Shown one piece after another: positions 33,707-41,837 of a DNA stretch of 64,000 nt. Numbering within the stretch: position 1 is the first letter of the stretch; every line of letters starts with the position of its first letter. Source of the DNA: Moellerella sp963519845 (lineage in GTDB: Bacteria; Pseudomonadota; Gammaproteobacteria; Enterobacterales; Enterobacteriaceae); contig CAUQNX010000001.1 in assembly GCA_963519845.1 (NCBI GenBank), positions 124,001 through 188,000 on the forward strand, read 5' to 3'. A program made the translations under genes and the position numbers. The notes under the pieces were generated by a model. The model made no database searches. It was not told the DNA's origin and was given only the letters and a program-made list of their open reading frames with translations.

Positions 33707-34600
33707 TCAGATCAAACCCGACTCTTTGGCGTATTTATGTAAATTGTTATATCCCAAAGTGGCATAAGTTAAGGGGTGAGCAACTGAAGGATCTTGCTCA
33801 GCTTCTACCACCAACCAACCCTCAGTATAATGGTTATCTTTTAGTACCTTAAAGATAGAAGGATAATCAACACAACCATCGCCTGGTACAGTAAATACCC
33901 CTGCCAACACCGCGTTTAAGAAGCTAGTTTTGCGATTTTTAACATCTTTTAATACATCTGATCGCACGTCTTTACAGTGAACGTGATTGATACGTTTTGC
34001 CCAGCGTTTAGCGGTTACGAGTGGATCTTCACCAGCAAACGTCAGGTGTCCTGTATCTAATAGCAGACCCACTTCTTCGCCAGTATGTTTCATTAAATTA
34101 TCAATATCTTCGGCCGACTCAATCACAGTTCCCATATGATGATGGTAAGCAATTTGCACCCCTTGTGATTGTGTATAACGTGCAAATTCAGTGAGTTTTT
34201 TACCATACTCTTCCCACTGTTCAGCCGGAAACAAAGGGCGCATATGGACGGGTTTATCCTGATCACCATGGATACAGTGAGTCACTTCGGCAAAAACCAT
34301 TACTTTAGCGCCCAGATCACGCAACAGCGCCAGATGACCTTGAACCGCTTCAATCTCTTCTTCAACACTACGCGTCAATAATTCGCCGGAATACCAGCCT
34401 GAAACTAATTTGATATCATGAGCTTTTAGAATCGGGCCTAATATTTCGGCTTTACGTGGAAATTTATTACCTAGCTCAAATCCGACAAAACCGGCTTGGC
34501 GCCCTTCTGTTAAGCATGTTTCCAGTGGTGTTTCCGCCCCCAGAGACGGTAAATCATCATTGGTCCATGTCAGAGGGTTAATACCAAGTTGAATAGCCAT
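33707..34600 (-). CDS. iolE: Myo-inosose-2 dehydratase
   Basis: IolE removes water from scyllo-inosose (2-keto-myo-inositol). The 297-residue TIM-barrel protein belongs to the xylose isomerase-like AP endonuclease family 2 superfamily. It starts MAIQLGINPLTWTNDD, a typical IolE opening, and has LLDTGHLTFAGEDP and INHVHCKDVR metal-ligand segments. I chose this ATG because AGGAG lies seven bases upstream; an in-frame start 21 codons earlier has no such site. Confidence 0.93.
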   Translation of the reverse strand: MAIQLGINPLTWTNDDLPSLGAETPLETCLTEGRQAGFVGFELGNKFPRKAEILGPILKAHDIKLVSGWYSGELLTRSVEEEIEAVQGHLALLRDLGAKVMVFAEVTHCIHGDQDKPVHMRPLFPAEQWEEYGKKLTEFARYTQSQGVQIAYHHHMGTVIESAEDIDNLMKHTGEEVGLLLDTGHLTFAGEDPLVTAKRWAKRINHVHCKDVRSDVLKDVKNRKTSFLNAVLAGVFTVPGDGCVDYPSIFKVLKDNHYTEGWLVVEAEQDPSVAHPLTYATLGYNNLHKYAKESGLI

Positions 34601-34704
34601 GATGAATCTCCTGTATAAAATAAGTTTAAATTTATCGTCAAAATAGCCTGAGTTGCAGGTCAAAAATGATTAACCCACTCGCAACCTCAGCTATCTAAAT
34701 ATAT

Positions 34705-36609
34705 TTATTTACGCTGACGCCATAGGCTGATCAGACTGTGATAATTAGTTTTAATTTTTTGAACTAACGCCTCATCATCGAGCTTACCTTGCATCCATTC
34801 AGATGAAGGTGCGCCAAAGAGAGTGCGTCCGACAGCAAAGCCCTTAACAATTGATTTCCCTGCTGCCGCATTAAATCCGGCTTGAAGTTCGGCTTGTGAG
34901 GTATCCAGTCCGAGGATCACCACACCATGACAATAGGGGTCACGCGCTTGGATCAGTGCATTCACTTCATCCCATTTATCCGCTTTTAATGGCGGAAGTT
35001 TCCACCAATCTGGCAAGATCCCCAGATTATAAAAACGTTGCATAGCCCGCAGATAGAGCTCGTCATTACGCTCCATATCTGCTGGTAAGATCACTTCTAA
35101 TAACAGCTTATGACCCGATTGGCAGCATGCGGAGTAGACTTCAGCGACGGTTTTCTCTTGCTCAAGACGCAATGGATGATTGTCATCGGGATGGAAGAAA
35201 ACCAAGCATTTAACAATATGTTCTTTTGGCCAACTAACCAGTTGTGAGCCAATATTGCCATGCTCTAAACATAAGGGGCGTGATGCGGGTAACTCAATAG
35301 GTCTGGCGATCCACCAACCACGGCCAGTAGCATCGTTTAATACATCCTGACCAAAAGTGCTGTCACATAACAGGCCCGCTTTACCAGCTAAATTCGCTTC
35401 TTGCGCCACCTCTTGGCTGGCACGGAAAATCAGTTTTTTTAGATAAGGAATACAACTAATATCCACATTGGCAGCACGCGCCATATCGACAAATTGGATT
35501 CGATGATCAAAGGCCATCACACAGAGTTCATCCCACTGTGTAGATCCTGTAGTGACTCTATGTAAATGATTAAGTATGGGATCTAAATCAGGACGCGGCA
35601 CAGCTGCAGCTCGAGAAAGATAGTTATCAAGCTCAGCCTTGGTTGGCATCGCGGGTGCACAGCCATGACGAGATACCACCAGCGCACCGCAAGCATTGGC
35701 ATAGGCGCAAGATTTTTCCCAACCTTCGCCATTGAGATAACCACGCAGCAGACCCGACATAAAGGCATCACCTGCACCCAGGACATTAAGCACTTCCACC
35801 CTAACGCCTTTCACTGTGCTCCCTTCGTCTAGGGTTTCGGGGATCTCCCCCGTAAAGACCGAACAACCCAAAGGTCCGCGTTTACAGACTAATTCGGCTT
35901 TGGTTAATAGACGCACATTTTTCAGGGCTTGAATTGTATCTGTGGTCCCCCCTGAAATATGGAACTCCTCTTCTGTACCGACGATCAAATCAAATTGGGA
36001 CAGCACTTCTTGTAGCTCTTCAGTGACCTTTTCAGAGGCAACATAGCGTGTTTCGCCATCACCTAGAGAGGTCAACCCCCATAAAACAGGTCGATAATCA
36101 ATATCAATCGCGGTTTTCACCTGATTACGCTTGGCACAATCCAGCGCTTTTAATACCGCTGCGCGAGTTTTAGGATTGGATAAATGGGTGCCAGTGATCG
36201 CTAAGCAGCGTGCTGAAGCAATATACTCTTCGCTAAAATCGTCAGGTGAGATCGCCATATCCGCACAATTTTCACGGTAGAAGATCAACGGGAATGTCTC
36301 TTGATCTTTAATTCCCAAGATCACCAATCCAGTAAGACGATCTTTGTCAGTAATTAAATGGCTAGTATCACAACCGACGCCTTGTAGCTCTTCTCGCAAA
36401 AAGCGACCCATGTGCTCATCGCCGACTCTGGCCAGCATTGAGGATTTCAATCCCTGTCTTGCAGTGCCGAAGGCCACGTTACCGGAAGATCCCCCTAGAT
36501 ATTTGGCAAAACTGCTCATATCTTCTAGGCGAGAGCCTATCTGTTGCCCATACAGGTCAACGGCGATCCGCCCCATACAGATAACATCTAACTTCTTTTG
36601 TTGATCCAT
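34705..36609 (-). CDS. iolC: IolC kinase fused to DUF2090 aldolase-like domain
   Basis: The 634-residue protein joins two parts. Residues 1-330 are a PfkB-type carbohydrate kinase (GGSSGNVAFGTARQG near 40 and the catalytic VLGAGDAFMSGLL segment near 275), acting as 5-dehydro-2-deoxygluconokinase. Residues 335-634 are a DUF2090 domain related to the 2-deoxy-5-keto-gluconate-6-phosphate aldolase, with AFDHRIQF and a Lys in CKxPL-type surroundings replaced by family-specific motifs. The fusion would perform both late steps of inositol catabolism, and no separate iolJ is seen here. This fused form is common in proteobacteria. Confidence 0.92.
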   Translation of the reverse strand: MDQQKKLDVICMGRIAVDLYGQQIGSRLEDMSSFAKYLGGSSGNVAFGTARQGLKSSMLARVGDEHMGRFLREELQGVGCDTSHLITDKDRLTGLVILGIKDQETFPLIFYRENCADMAISPDDFSEEYIASARCLAITGTHLSNPKTRAAVLKALDCAKRNQVKTAIDIDYRPVLWGLTSLGDGETRYVASEKVTEELQEVLSQFDLIVGTEEEFHISGGTTDTIQALKNVRLLTKAELVCKRGPLGCSVFTGEIPETLDEGSTVKGVRVEVLNVLGAGDAFMSGLLRGYLNGEGWEKSCAYANACGALVVSRHGCAPAMPTKAELDNYLSRAAAVPRPDLDPILNHLHRVTTGSTQWDELCVMAFDHRIQFVDMARAANVDISCIPYLKKLIFRASQEVAQEANLAGKAGLLCDSTFGQDVLNDATGRGWWIARPIELPASRPLCLEHGNIGSQLVSWPKEHIVKCLVFFHPDDNHPLRLEQEKTVAEVYSACCQSGHKLLLEVILPADMERNDELYLRAMQRFYNLGILPDWWKLPPLKADKWDEVNALIQARDPYCHGVVILGLDTSQAELQAGFNAAAGKSIVKGFAVGRTLFGAPSSEWMQGKLDDEALVQKIKTNYHSLISLWRQRK

Positions 36610-36634
36610 GAATAACCTCTAAACGACAACAGAA

Positions 36635-37768
36635 TTAATTGATTTCGGTCACTTTGACCCAACGTTGCTCATCATAAGAACGTGCGATAGCATCCAAGAT
36701 GCGAGAGACTTTCCAGCCCTCTTCAAAGTCAGGCCACATATCTTTGCCTGTAGCCACACCATCAATAAGATCTCTAATTTCAACTGTTTTTTGATCATTA
36801 AAACCAATGCCATGGCCAGCCCCATTACAGAAAGGGGCGTAATCTGGATGTTCAGGTCCAACTAAAAGCGTTTTAAAACCTTGGCGACCCGCAGGATCAT
36901 CATGCAAATATAGCTTTAATTCGGCCATTCTCTCTTGAGTAAAAGTGATAGTGCCTTTGGTGCCAGTAACCACATAGCTCAAGCCCATTTTGCGGCCACA
37001 AGCGATACGCGAAGTTTCAATCACACCCATTGCACCCGTATTGAATCTCACCATGGCATGCGCCTGATCTTCATTCTCAACCGCCACCATCACCGATGAA
37101 CCTTCACTCTCAGGGCGCTCTTTGATAACAATCTCCATGTCACCACAGACAGTTTCGATATCACCTACTAAAAATTGCGCCATATTGACAATATGAGCAG
37201 AGAGATCGCCCAGTGCGCCTAGGCCCGCTTTATCTTTAAAGCAATGCCAGTGAATCGGCGCCTTAGGATCAGCCATATAATCTTCGTTATGCGTACCGTA
37301 GAAATGAATAACCTCACCGATTTCACCATTAGCGATGATCTCTTTAGCCAATTGCGCTGTGGGGTTTTTCATATAGTTGAAGCCTACCAAGGTTTTAACA
37401 CCAGCTTTTTTAGCGGCTTCTACCATCAATTTGGCATCTTCAGAGTTGAGAGCGAGAGGCTTTTCACAATAAACATGTTTACCCTGTTTGATCGCTTCCA
37501 TCGCCATCTCTTTATGCAGAAAATTTGGCGAGCAGATATCAACCACATCAATATTAGGATCAGCCACTAATTGACGCCAATCATCTGTTGAACGATTAAA
37601 ACCAAACTCTTTAGCGCGGGCATCAGCCAGTTCAGGGGTAATTTCAGCGATCATCTCTCTAACTAATTTACCCTGTAGCGGGAATACGGTTGGCGCTTGT
37701 GCATAAGCGATAGCATGTGCGCGGCCAATGTAACCTGTACCAATCATTCCGATACGAATTTCTTTCAT
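36635..37768 (-). CDS. Gfo/Idh/MocA-family inositol dehydrogenase
   Basis: A 377-residue NAD(P)-dependent oxidoreductase. The Rossmann motif GMIGTGYIGRAHA is at residues 7-19, and the family CEKPLALN segment has the conserved lysine. It is the first gene of the operon with iolC, iolE and iolB, so it very likely oxidises an inositol isomer (myo- or scyllo-inositol) or a related keto form. It is clearly distinct from the 328-residue IolG at 40360-41346. GGGAG precedes the ATG. Substrate assignment is inference from context. Confidence 0.85.
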   Translation of the reverse strand: MKEIRIGMIGTGYIGRAHAIAYAQAPTVFPLQGKLVREMIAEITPELADARAKEFGFNRSTDDWRQLVADPNIDVVDICSPNFLHKEMAMEAIKQGKHVYCEKPLALNSEDAKLMVEAAKKAGVKTLVGFNYMKNPTAQLAKEIIANGEIGEVIHFYGTHNEDYMADPKAPIHWHCFKDKAGLGALGDLSAHIVNMAQFLVGDIETVCGDMEIVIKERPESEGSSVMVAVENEDQAHAMVRFNTGAMGVIETSRIACGRKMGLSYVVTGTKGTITFTQERMAELKLYLHDDPAGRQGFKTLLVGPEHPDYAPFCNGAGHGIGFNDQKTVEIRDLIDGVATGKDMWPDFEEGWKVSRILDAIARSYDEQRWVKVTEIN

Positions 37769-37863
37769 TCTTTATCTCCCGAGTCATGCTACTTACATCC
37801 GCTTTATTCACCGCCAGCTAGATGCCCTTCGCTTGAAATTAAAAAGTTGATATGAATGTTATA

Positions 37864-37879
37864 CGAAATATTCGTTTCA
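37864..37879. promoter_or_regulatory. Candidate IolR operator 1
   Basis: CGAAATATTCGTTTCA, a near-palindrome matching the TGAAAT-N4-ATTTCA motif found before two other iol units. On the minus strand it fills the spacer between TTGAAA and TATAAC, a -35/-10 pair spaced by 17. A related imperfect copy, TGAAATTAATATTCC on the minus strand, lies at 37895-37909. Confidence 0.65.
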
Positions 37880-37911
37880 CTTTCAATAAAATAAGGAATA
37901 TTAATTTCATT

Positions 37912-37928
37912 ATGTGATCCAGTCTAAG
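37912..37928 (-). promoter_or_regulatory. Shared upstream element, CRP-half-site-like
   Basis: ATGTGATCCAGTCTAAG begins 48 bases from the operator start. The same arrangement, ATGTGATC-N4-ACTAAG, occurs 48 bases from the operator at the iolA promoter. It contains one clean CRP half (TGTGA) and a poor second half. The rest of this gap (37930-38092) shows nothing else. Confidence 0.5.
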
Positions 37929-38092
37929 TTTTATATGTAACTTAATAATATATAAAGAATAAAATAAAATGGATTATTTGTTTTATCTTTAAAATGAAAT
38001 AAACAACCAGAAAAATGAAATGAATTTTATTTTAATCGCAGAAATAGCGTCTAAGAGGTGAAACAGCGCAGATCCTGATTGAATATTTAGAG

Positions 38093-38124
38093 AACGCATA
38101 GATAGCAAAACCTATCTATGCGTT
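38093..38124 (-). terminator. Terminator after the EIIA gene
   Basis: Perfect 13-base stem (38093-38105 with 38112-38124, loop of six) just after the stop of the minus-strand EIIA gene. The U tract is weak on the minus strand. Confidence 0.7.
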
Positions 38125-38132
38125 TGTTTAGC

Positions 38133-38576
38133 TTATTTCCTGGATAGATCTTGAGCCATAATGCGCAGAAAATCCTGCTTATTCGAGGTTAATGAGAGTG
38201 CATTAGAGATAAATTCATCACTAAAAATTAAGGCGATCTCTCTTAATACTTCAATATGCTCTTTGGCTTTGGCGATAACACCGATAGCAATAAACATCAC
38301 ATTAGTCCTATCCCAAATTACACCATCGGGAAATTGAAAAATCTCAACGCCAGATTTAATGATTATATTATTTGCCGACTTGGGTAAATGCGGCAGGGTA
38401 ATTCCATTACCTAAAAATGTGGAAACTTGTTTTTCTCTCTCATTTAAGAAAATAACGCAATCCTCACTCACATAGCCTTTATCTTTAAACTCTTTCGCTA
38501 CCATAGATAAAACTTCGGCTTTATTTCTAGCCTGACAACCTAAATGTAGATTATCAGCCGTCATATTTTCAATCAT
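38133..38576 (-). CDS. PTS EIIA domain protein (fructose/mannitol type), orphan
   Basis: A 147-residue single-domain EIIA of the fructose/mannitol class. The phosphorylation histidine is probably H63 in GITLPHLPKS, matching the usual GIAxPH context, and the VMFIAIGV and HIEVLREIALIF segments are typical. No EIIB or EIIC gene is nearby. It lies 55 bases after the MFS transporter iolT and before the iol operon, with AGGAG before its ATG, so it is probably cotranscribed with iolT. A regulatory role on inositol uptake or on a regulator, rather than sugar transport, is inference. Confidence 0.85.
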   Translation of the reverse strand: MIENMTADNLHLGCQARNKAEVLSMVAKEFKDKGYVSEDCVIFLNEREKQVSTFLGNGITLPHLPKSANNIIIKSGVEIFQFPDGVIWDRTNVMFIAIGVIAKAKEHIEVLREIALIFSDEFISNALSLTSNKQDFLRIMAQDLSRK

Positions 38577-38631
38577 CTTCAGTCTCCTTTACTGCATCAG
38601 TGACTTTAATATTCTATACAATATTCGGTTA

Positions 38632-40038
38632 TTATTTACCTGCTGACAGCTCTTCCTCTAATTGCTCTAAAGATTTATTCGAGGTTTCAGGTAAGGCTGT
38701 AATAACAAATACAATCGCCAGATAATTGATCACCGCCAGAATTAAGAATACCGGTCCTAAACCTAATTCTGTTTGCAGTATCGGGAATAAGTAACTGACT
38801 ATCGCATTCATTATCCACATAAAGAACACCGAAATTCCCATCGATAATCCACGAATTTTTAATGGGAATAGCTCAGCTAATACCACCCAAGTAAGGAACC
38901 CCATAGTTCCCTGCATTACCCCAACAAAGATAGCGCCAAGTAACCAAATTAGTGTGGCTTTTAACTCACCAATTAGAAAATAATCCACTCCTGCAATAGT
39001 AAGATGTAAAGTGGCCATCAAAGCAAAACCAGCAATAATTAATGTTTTACGTTTAAAGCGATCGACTAAGAATAGCACTCCCACGATCATACCCCCGACT
39101 GAGAATATGCCATTTAACACATTAAGTATTAAGGATGTCTTTTCAGAGAAGCCAGCCGTTTTTAATATTTCCGTACCATAATACATAATAACGTTAACCC
39201 CAGTCGTTTGTTGTAATGCAGCCCAAACAATACCGACTAAAATTAATTTGAATATCCAAGGTGTACTAAAAATAAGGGCAAATGCATTGCTTGGTGCTAA
39301 TCTATTTTTTCCTTCTGAGATTTCCACCGTCATTAGAGTGACAATATCTTCAAACTCTTTAATTGCTCTTTTTTCAGGGCGTATCTGTTTTAATATATTT
39401 AATGCTTCGTCTTTACGTCCTTTACTAATTAACCAGCGAGGACTCTCAGGTGCTCGCCACATACCAACCAATAAACAGATGGCGGGAACGGCTTGCACTA
39501 ATAACATATAGCGCCAGACGTCGGGAAGATGCCCCCAGAAATAACCAATAAAGGCATTAATAGCGAATGCGGCCAACTGACCAATAACAATAGCCACTTC
39601 ATTTAGCCCGGTTAGCTTACCTCGCATTTCGGTGGGAGCAACTTCCGATATAAAAGTGGGAGCCGTAACTGAGGCGCCTCCGACAGCATAACCAAGTAAG
39701 AATCGAGCGGCTAATAAGGTTTCTATATTAGGTGCTGCTGCAGATAATAATGCACCAACAAAAAATACAAATGAGAGATAAAGTAAATATTTTCTACGCC
39801 CAAAATAGTCTGCCAATCTACCACCACAAACGCTACCAATTGCGGCTCCGACTAACAGTACGCTCATCACCAATCCTTCGGTCGATGGCGTCAGGGCCAT
39901 ATTCTCTTTCAATGAAGAGAAAGCACCATTGATAACACCGGTATCATAACCAAATAATAGGCCGCCGAATGTCGCGACCAAGGTTATCTGGTGTAACCTC
40001 TTTCTCTGTTGGGTATTAAGACTCATCATTAGTGACAT
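38632..40038 (-). CDS. iolT: MFS sugar-porter, probable myo-inositol transporter
   Basis: A 468-residue, 12-helix major facilitator of the sugar-porter subfamily. Diagnostic motifs are GYDTGVINGA in helix 1, GRLADYFGRRKYL, the RFLLGYAVGGASVTAPTFISEVAPTEMRGKLT block, PESPRWL and the C-terminal PETSNKSLEQLE. It resembles IolT-type proton-linked inositol importers, and its place within the iol island makes inositol the likely substrate. An AGGTG site precedes the ATG. The 320-base gap upstream (40039-40359) is AT-rich and contains only the hairpin after iolG. Confidence 0.88.
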   Translation of the reverse strand: MSLMMSLNTQQRKRLHQITLVATFGGLLFGYDTGVINGAFSSLKENMALTPSTEGLVMSVLLVGAAIGSVCGGRLADYFGRRKYLLYLSFVFFVGALLSAAAPNIETLLAARFLLGYAVGGASVTAPTFISEVAPTEMRGKLTGLNEVAIVIGQLAAFAINAFIGYFWGHLPDVWRYMLLVQAVPAICLLVGMWRAPESPRWLISKGRKDEALNILKQIRPEKRAIKEFEDIVTLMTVEISEGKNRLAPSNAFALIFSTPWIFKLILVGIVWAALQQTTGVNVIMYYGTEILKTAGFSEKTSLILNVLNGIFSVGGMIVGVLFLVDRFKRKTLIIAGFALMATLHLTIAGVDYFLIGELKATLIWLLGAIFVGVMQGTMGFLTWVVLAELFPLKIRGLSMGISVFFMWIMNAIVSYLFPILQTELGLGPVFLILAVINYLAIVFVITALPETSNKSLEQLEEELSAGK

Positions 40039-40333
40039 ATTTTCACCTGCTAATTCTATGAATCATTCAGTTCAAAAAAATTAAATATATTAAAATAATT
40101 AAAATATTATTTTGTAGCTTTTAAAGATTAAATCTAATCTATAAAATTAGATTAACAGAAGACAAAATAAAATAATTTAATCCATTTATAAATATATTTG
40201 AATGTAGGATTAATTTTATGATCTGTGATTCATGCTATTAATAGAGTACAGTTAATAGGTTAAAGGAATATAAACACCTAAAACTTATTTATCATTAGTA
40301 AATCATTTATAGAATATTAGGATGTTCTATTAA

Positions 40334-40352
40334 GCGGGAAGTGCCCTCCCGC
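40334..40352 (-). terminator. Weak stem-loop after iolG
   Basis: GCGGGA at 40334-40339 pairs with TCCCGC at 40347-40352 around a seven-base loop, eight bases after the iolG stop. There is no clear U run. Confidence 0.4.
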
Positions 40353-40359
40353 ATTATTA

Positions 40360-41346
40360 TTATAATTTTATTTCTTTACCTGTTTGTAATGACTCTAATG
40401 CTTTATCCGCCAAATAAAGCGCAAGTTCGCCATCACGTCCTGTTGTTTCTGATTCAGCACGTCCCGCTAAAATATCCACAAAATGTGTCCATTCGGCTTT
40501 ATACGCTTCGTTATAGCGCTGTAAAAAGAAATATTCAGGTTTAGCGGAAATACAACCCGTTTCACTTAGTAGTTCAATACTATTCTCTTTGATATTACCA
40601 GCGGTCAATAATCCCTTCTCACCATGTAATTCAATACGTTGGTCATAACCATAACCGGATCTTCGACTGTTAGAGATAGTCGCCATAGCACCCGATGGGA
40701 ACTTCATCACAATAAATGCCGTATCAATATCCCCAGCGGCGCCAATTGCAGGATCAACCACATTACTGCCCTGAGCATAAATTGCACAAGGTTCTTCACC
40801 AATCATAAATCTAGCCATATCAAAATCATGGATTGTCATGTCACGGAACATTCCGCCCGACACTTTCACATATTCGGCTGGCGGAGGTGATGGGTCACGA
40901 GAAGTAATAATCAATGACTCAGCTTTACCGATAGCACCTTGATTAAATAGATTTTTTAAATGACGGAATTGAGGATCATAGCGACGGTTAAAACCGATAA
41001 ATAACGCAACCTTATGCTCTTTAACGCTTTTCAAACAGTGTCTAACTTTTTCAAGATCTAAATGTACTGGCTTCTCGCAGAAAATAGTTTTTTTATGTTT
41101 TGCTGCCAGCTCAATTAAATCTGCATGAGTATCCGTTGCTGATGCAATTAACACACCGTGAACATTAGGATCGCTCATAGCTTCTTCAGTCGTTTGCACT
41201 TTAGCTTGATATTTTTCAGCTAGCGCCAGCGCATTCGGCTGGTAGGGATCGATAACAGAATAGAGAGATGTTTCTTTATGGCCGGCGATATTGACAGCAT
41301 GTACTTGCCCGATCCGTCCTGCGCCAAATAGTGCTATATTGAACAT
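40360..41346 (-). CDS. iolG: Inositol 2-dehydrogenase
   Basis: A 328-residue Gfo/Idh/MocA protein of the usual IolG length. The Rossmann motif is GAGRIGQVHA (residues 8-17), the conserved lysine lies in CEKPVHLD near residue 95, and the substrate-binding GFNRRYDPQF and GGMFRDMTIHDFDMARF segments are intact. It oxidises myo-inositol to scyllo-inosose with NAD+. AAGGAG lies seven bases before the ATG. It seems to be a single-gene transcript with its own palindrome upstream. Confidence 0.92.
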   Translation of the reverse strand: MFNIALFGAGRIGQVHAVNIAGHKETSLYSVIDPYQPNALALAEKYQAKVQTTEEAMSDPNVHGVLIASATDTHADLIELAAKHKKTIFCEKPVHLDLEKVRHCLKSVKEHKVALFIGFNRRYDPQFRHLKNLFNQGAIGKAESLIITSRDPSPPPAEYVKVSGGMFRDMTIHDFDMARFMIGEEPCAIYAQGSNVVDPAIGAAGDIDTAFIVMKFPSGAMATISNSRRSGYGYDQRIELHGEKGLLTAGNIKENSIELLSETGCISAKPEYFFLQRYNEAYKAEWTHFVDILAGRAESETTGRDGELALYLADKALESLQTGKEIKL

Positions 41347-41612
41347 TGAAATGCTCCTTCAGACTAAATATCTACTATTAAGATTAATAAAATATAACAA
41401 ATAAAATATTTGTTTCAATTTTATATTTTTTGAAAATTCCATTTTTGAGCGCTAGCTAACACTTGTTATAAAAAACCACCAATTAAGTGTTATAGCGATC
41501 ACGAAATAACAGATCTAATTCAATTAGTTAAATAAATAGTATATTTGATTTAACTAAATCGTTTCATCTTTGAGTTAAATAATCGATTTAATCACAAAAA
41601 GTCAGTAGAAGA

Positions 41613-41628
41613 TGAAATTTTCATTTCA
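41613..41628. promoter_or_regulatory. Candidate IolR operator 2
   Basis: TGAAATTTTCATTTCA, six-base perfect arms around TTTC, in the 490-base gap between iolD and iolG, about 270 bases upstream of the iolG start. Weaker copies occur nearer the gene (TAAAATATTTGTTTCA at 41403-41418 and TGAAAATTCCATTTTT further on). The rest of the gap shows no gene. Confidence 0.6.
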
Positions 41629-41837
41629 AACATGTGTTTTAGCTTATAAAATTAAATCTATTTGTTAAGATAAATCTGAAAAATAAGAATAATCCACAGG
41701 TCATTATCGCCGCGGTTATTCTGGATATTTACCTAAACACAATAATTAAAATTAACGATTCAAATATAAAATAGATATTTCAATAAAATTAATAACCCTC
41801 TCCGACCAAGAGGCAGAGAGAGCTATTACACCATCCA

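Noticed and set aside
37981..38035. A further IolR operator around the TGAAATGAATTTTA sequence
   Set aside because: Only one arm matches; in AT-rich DNA this is expected by chance.
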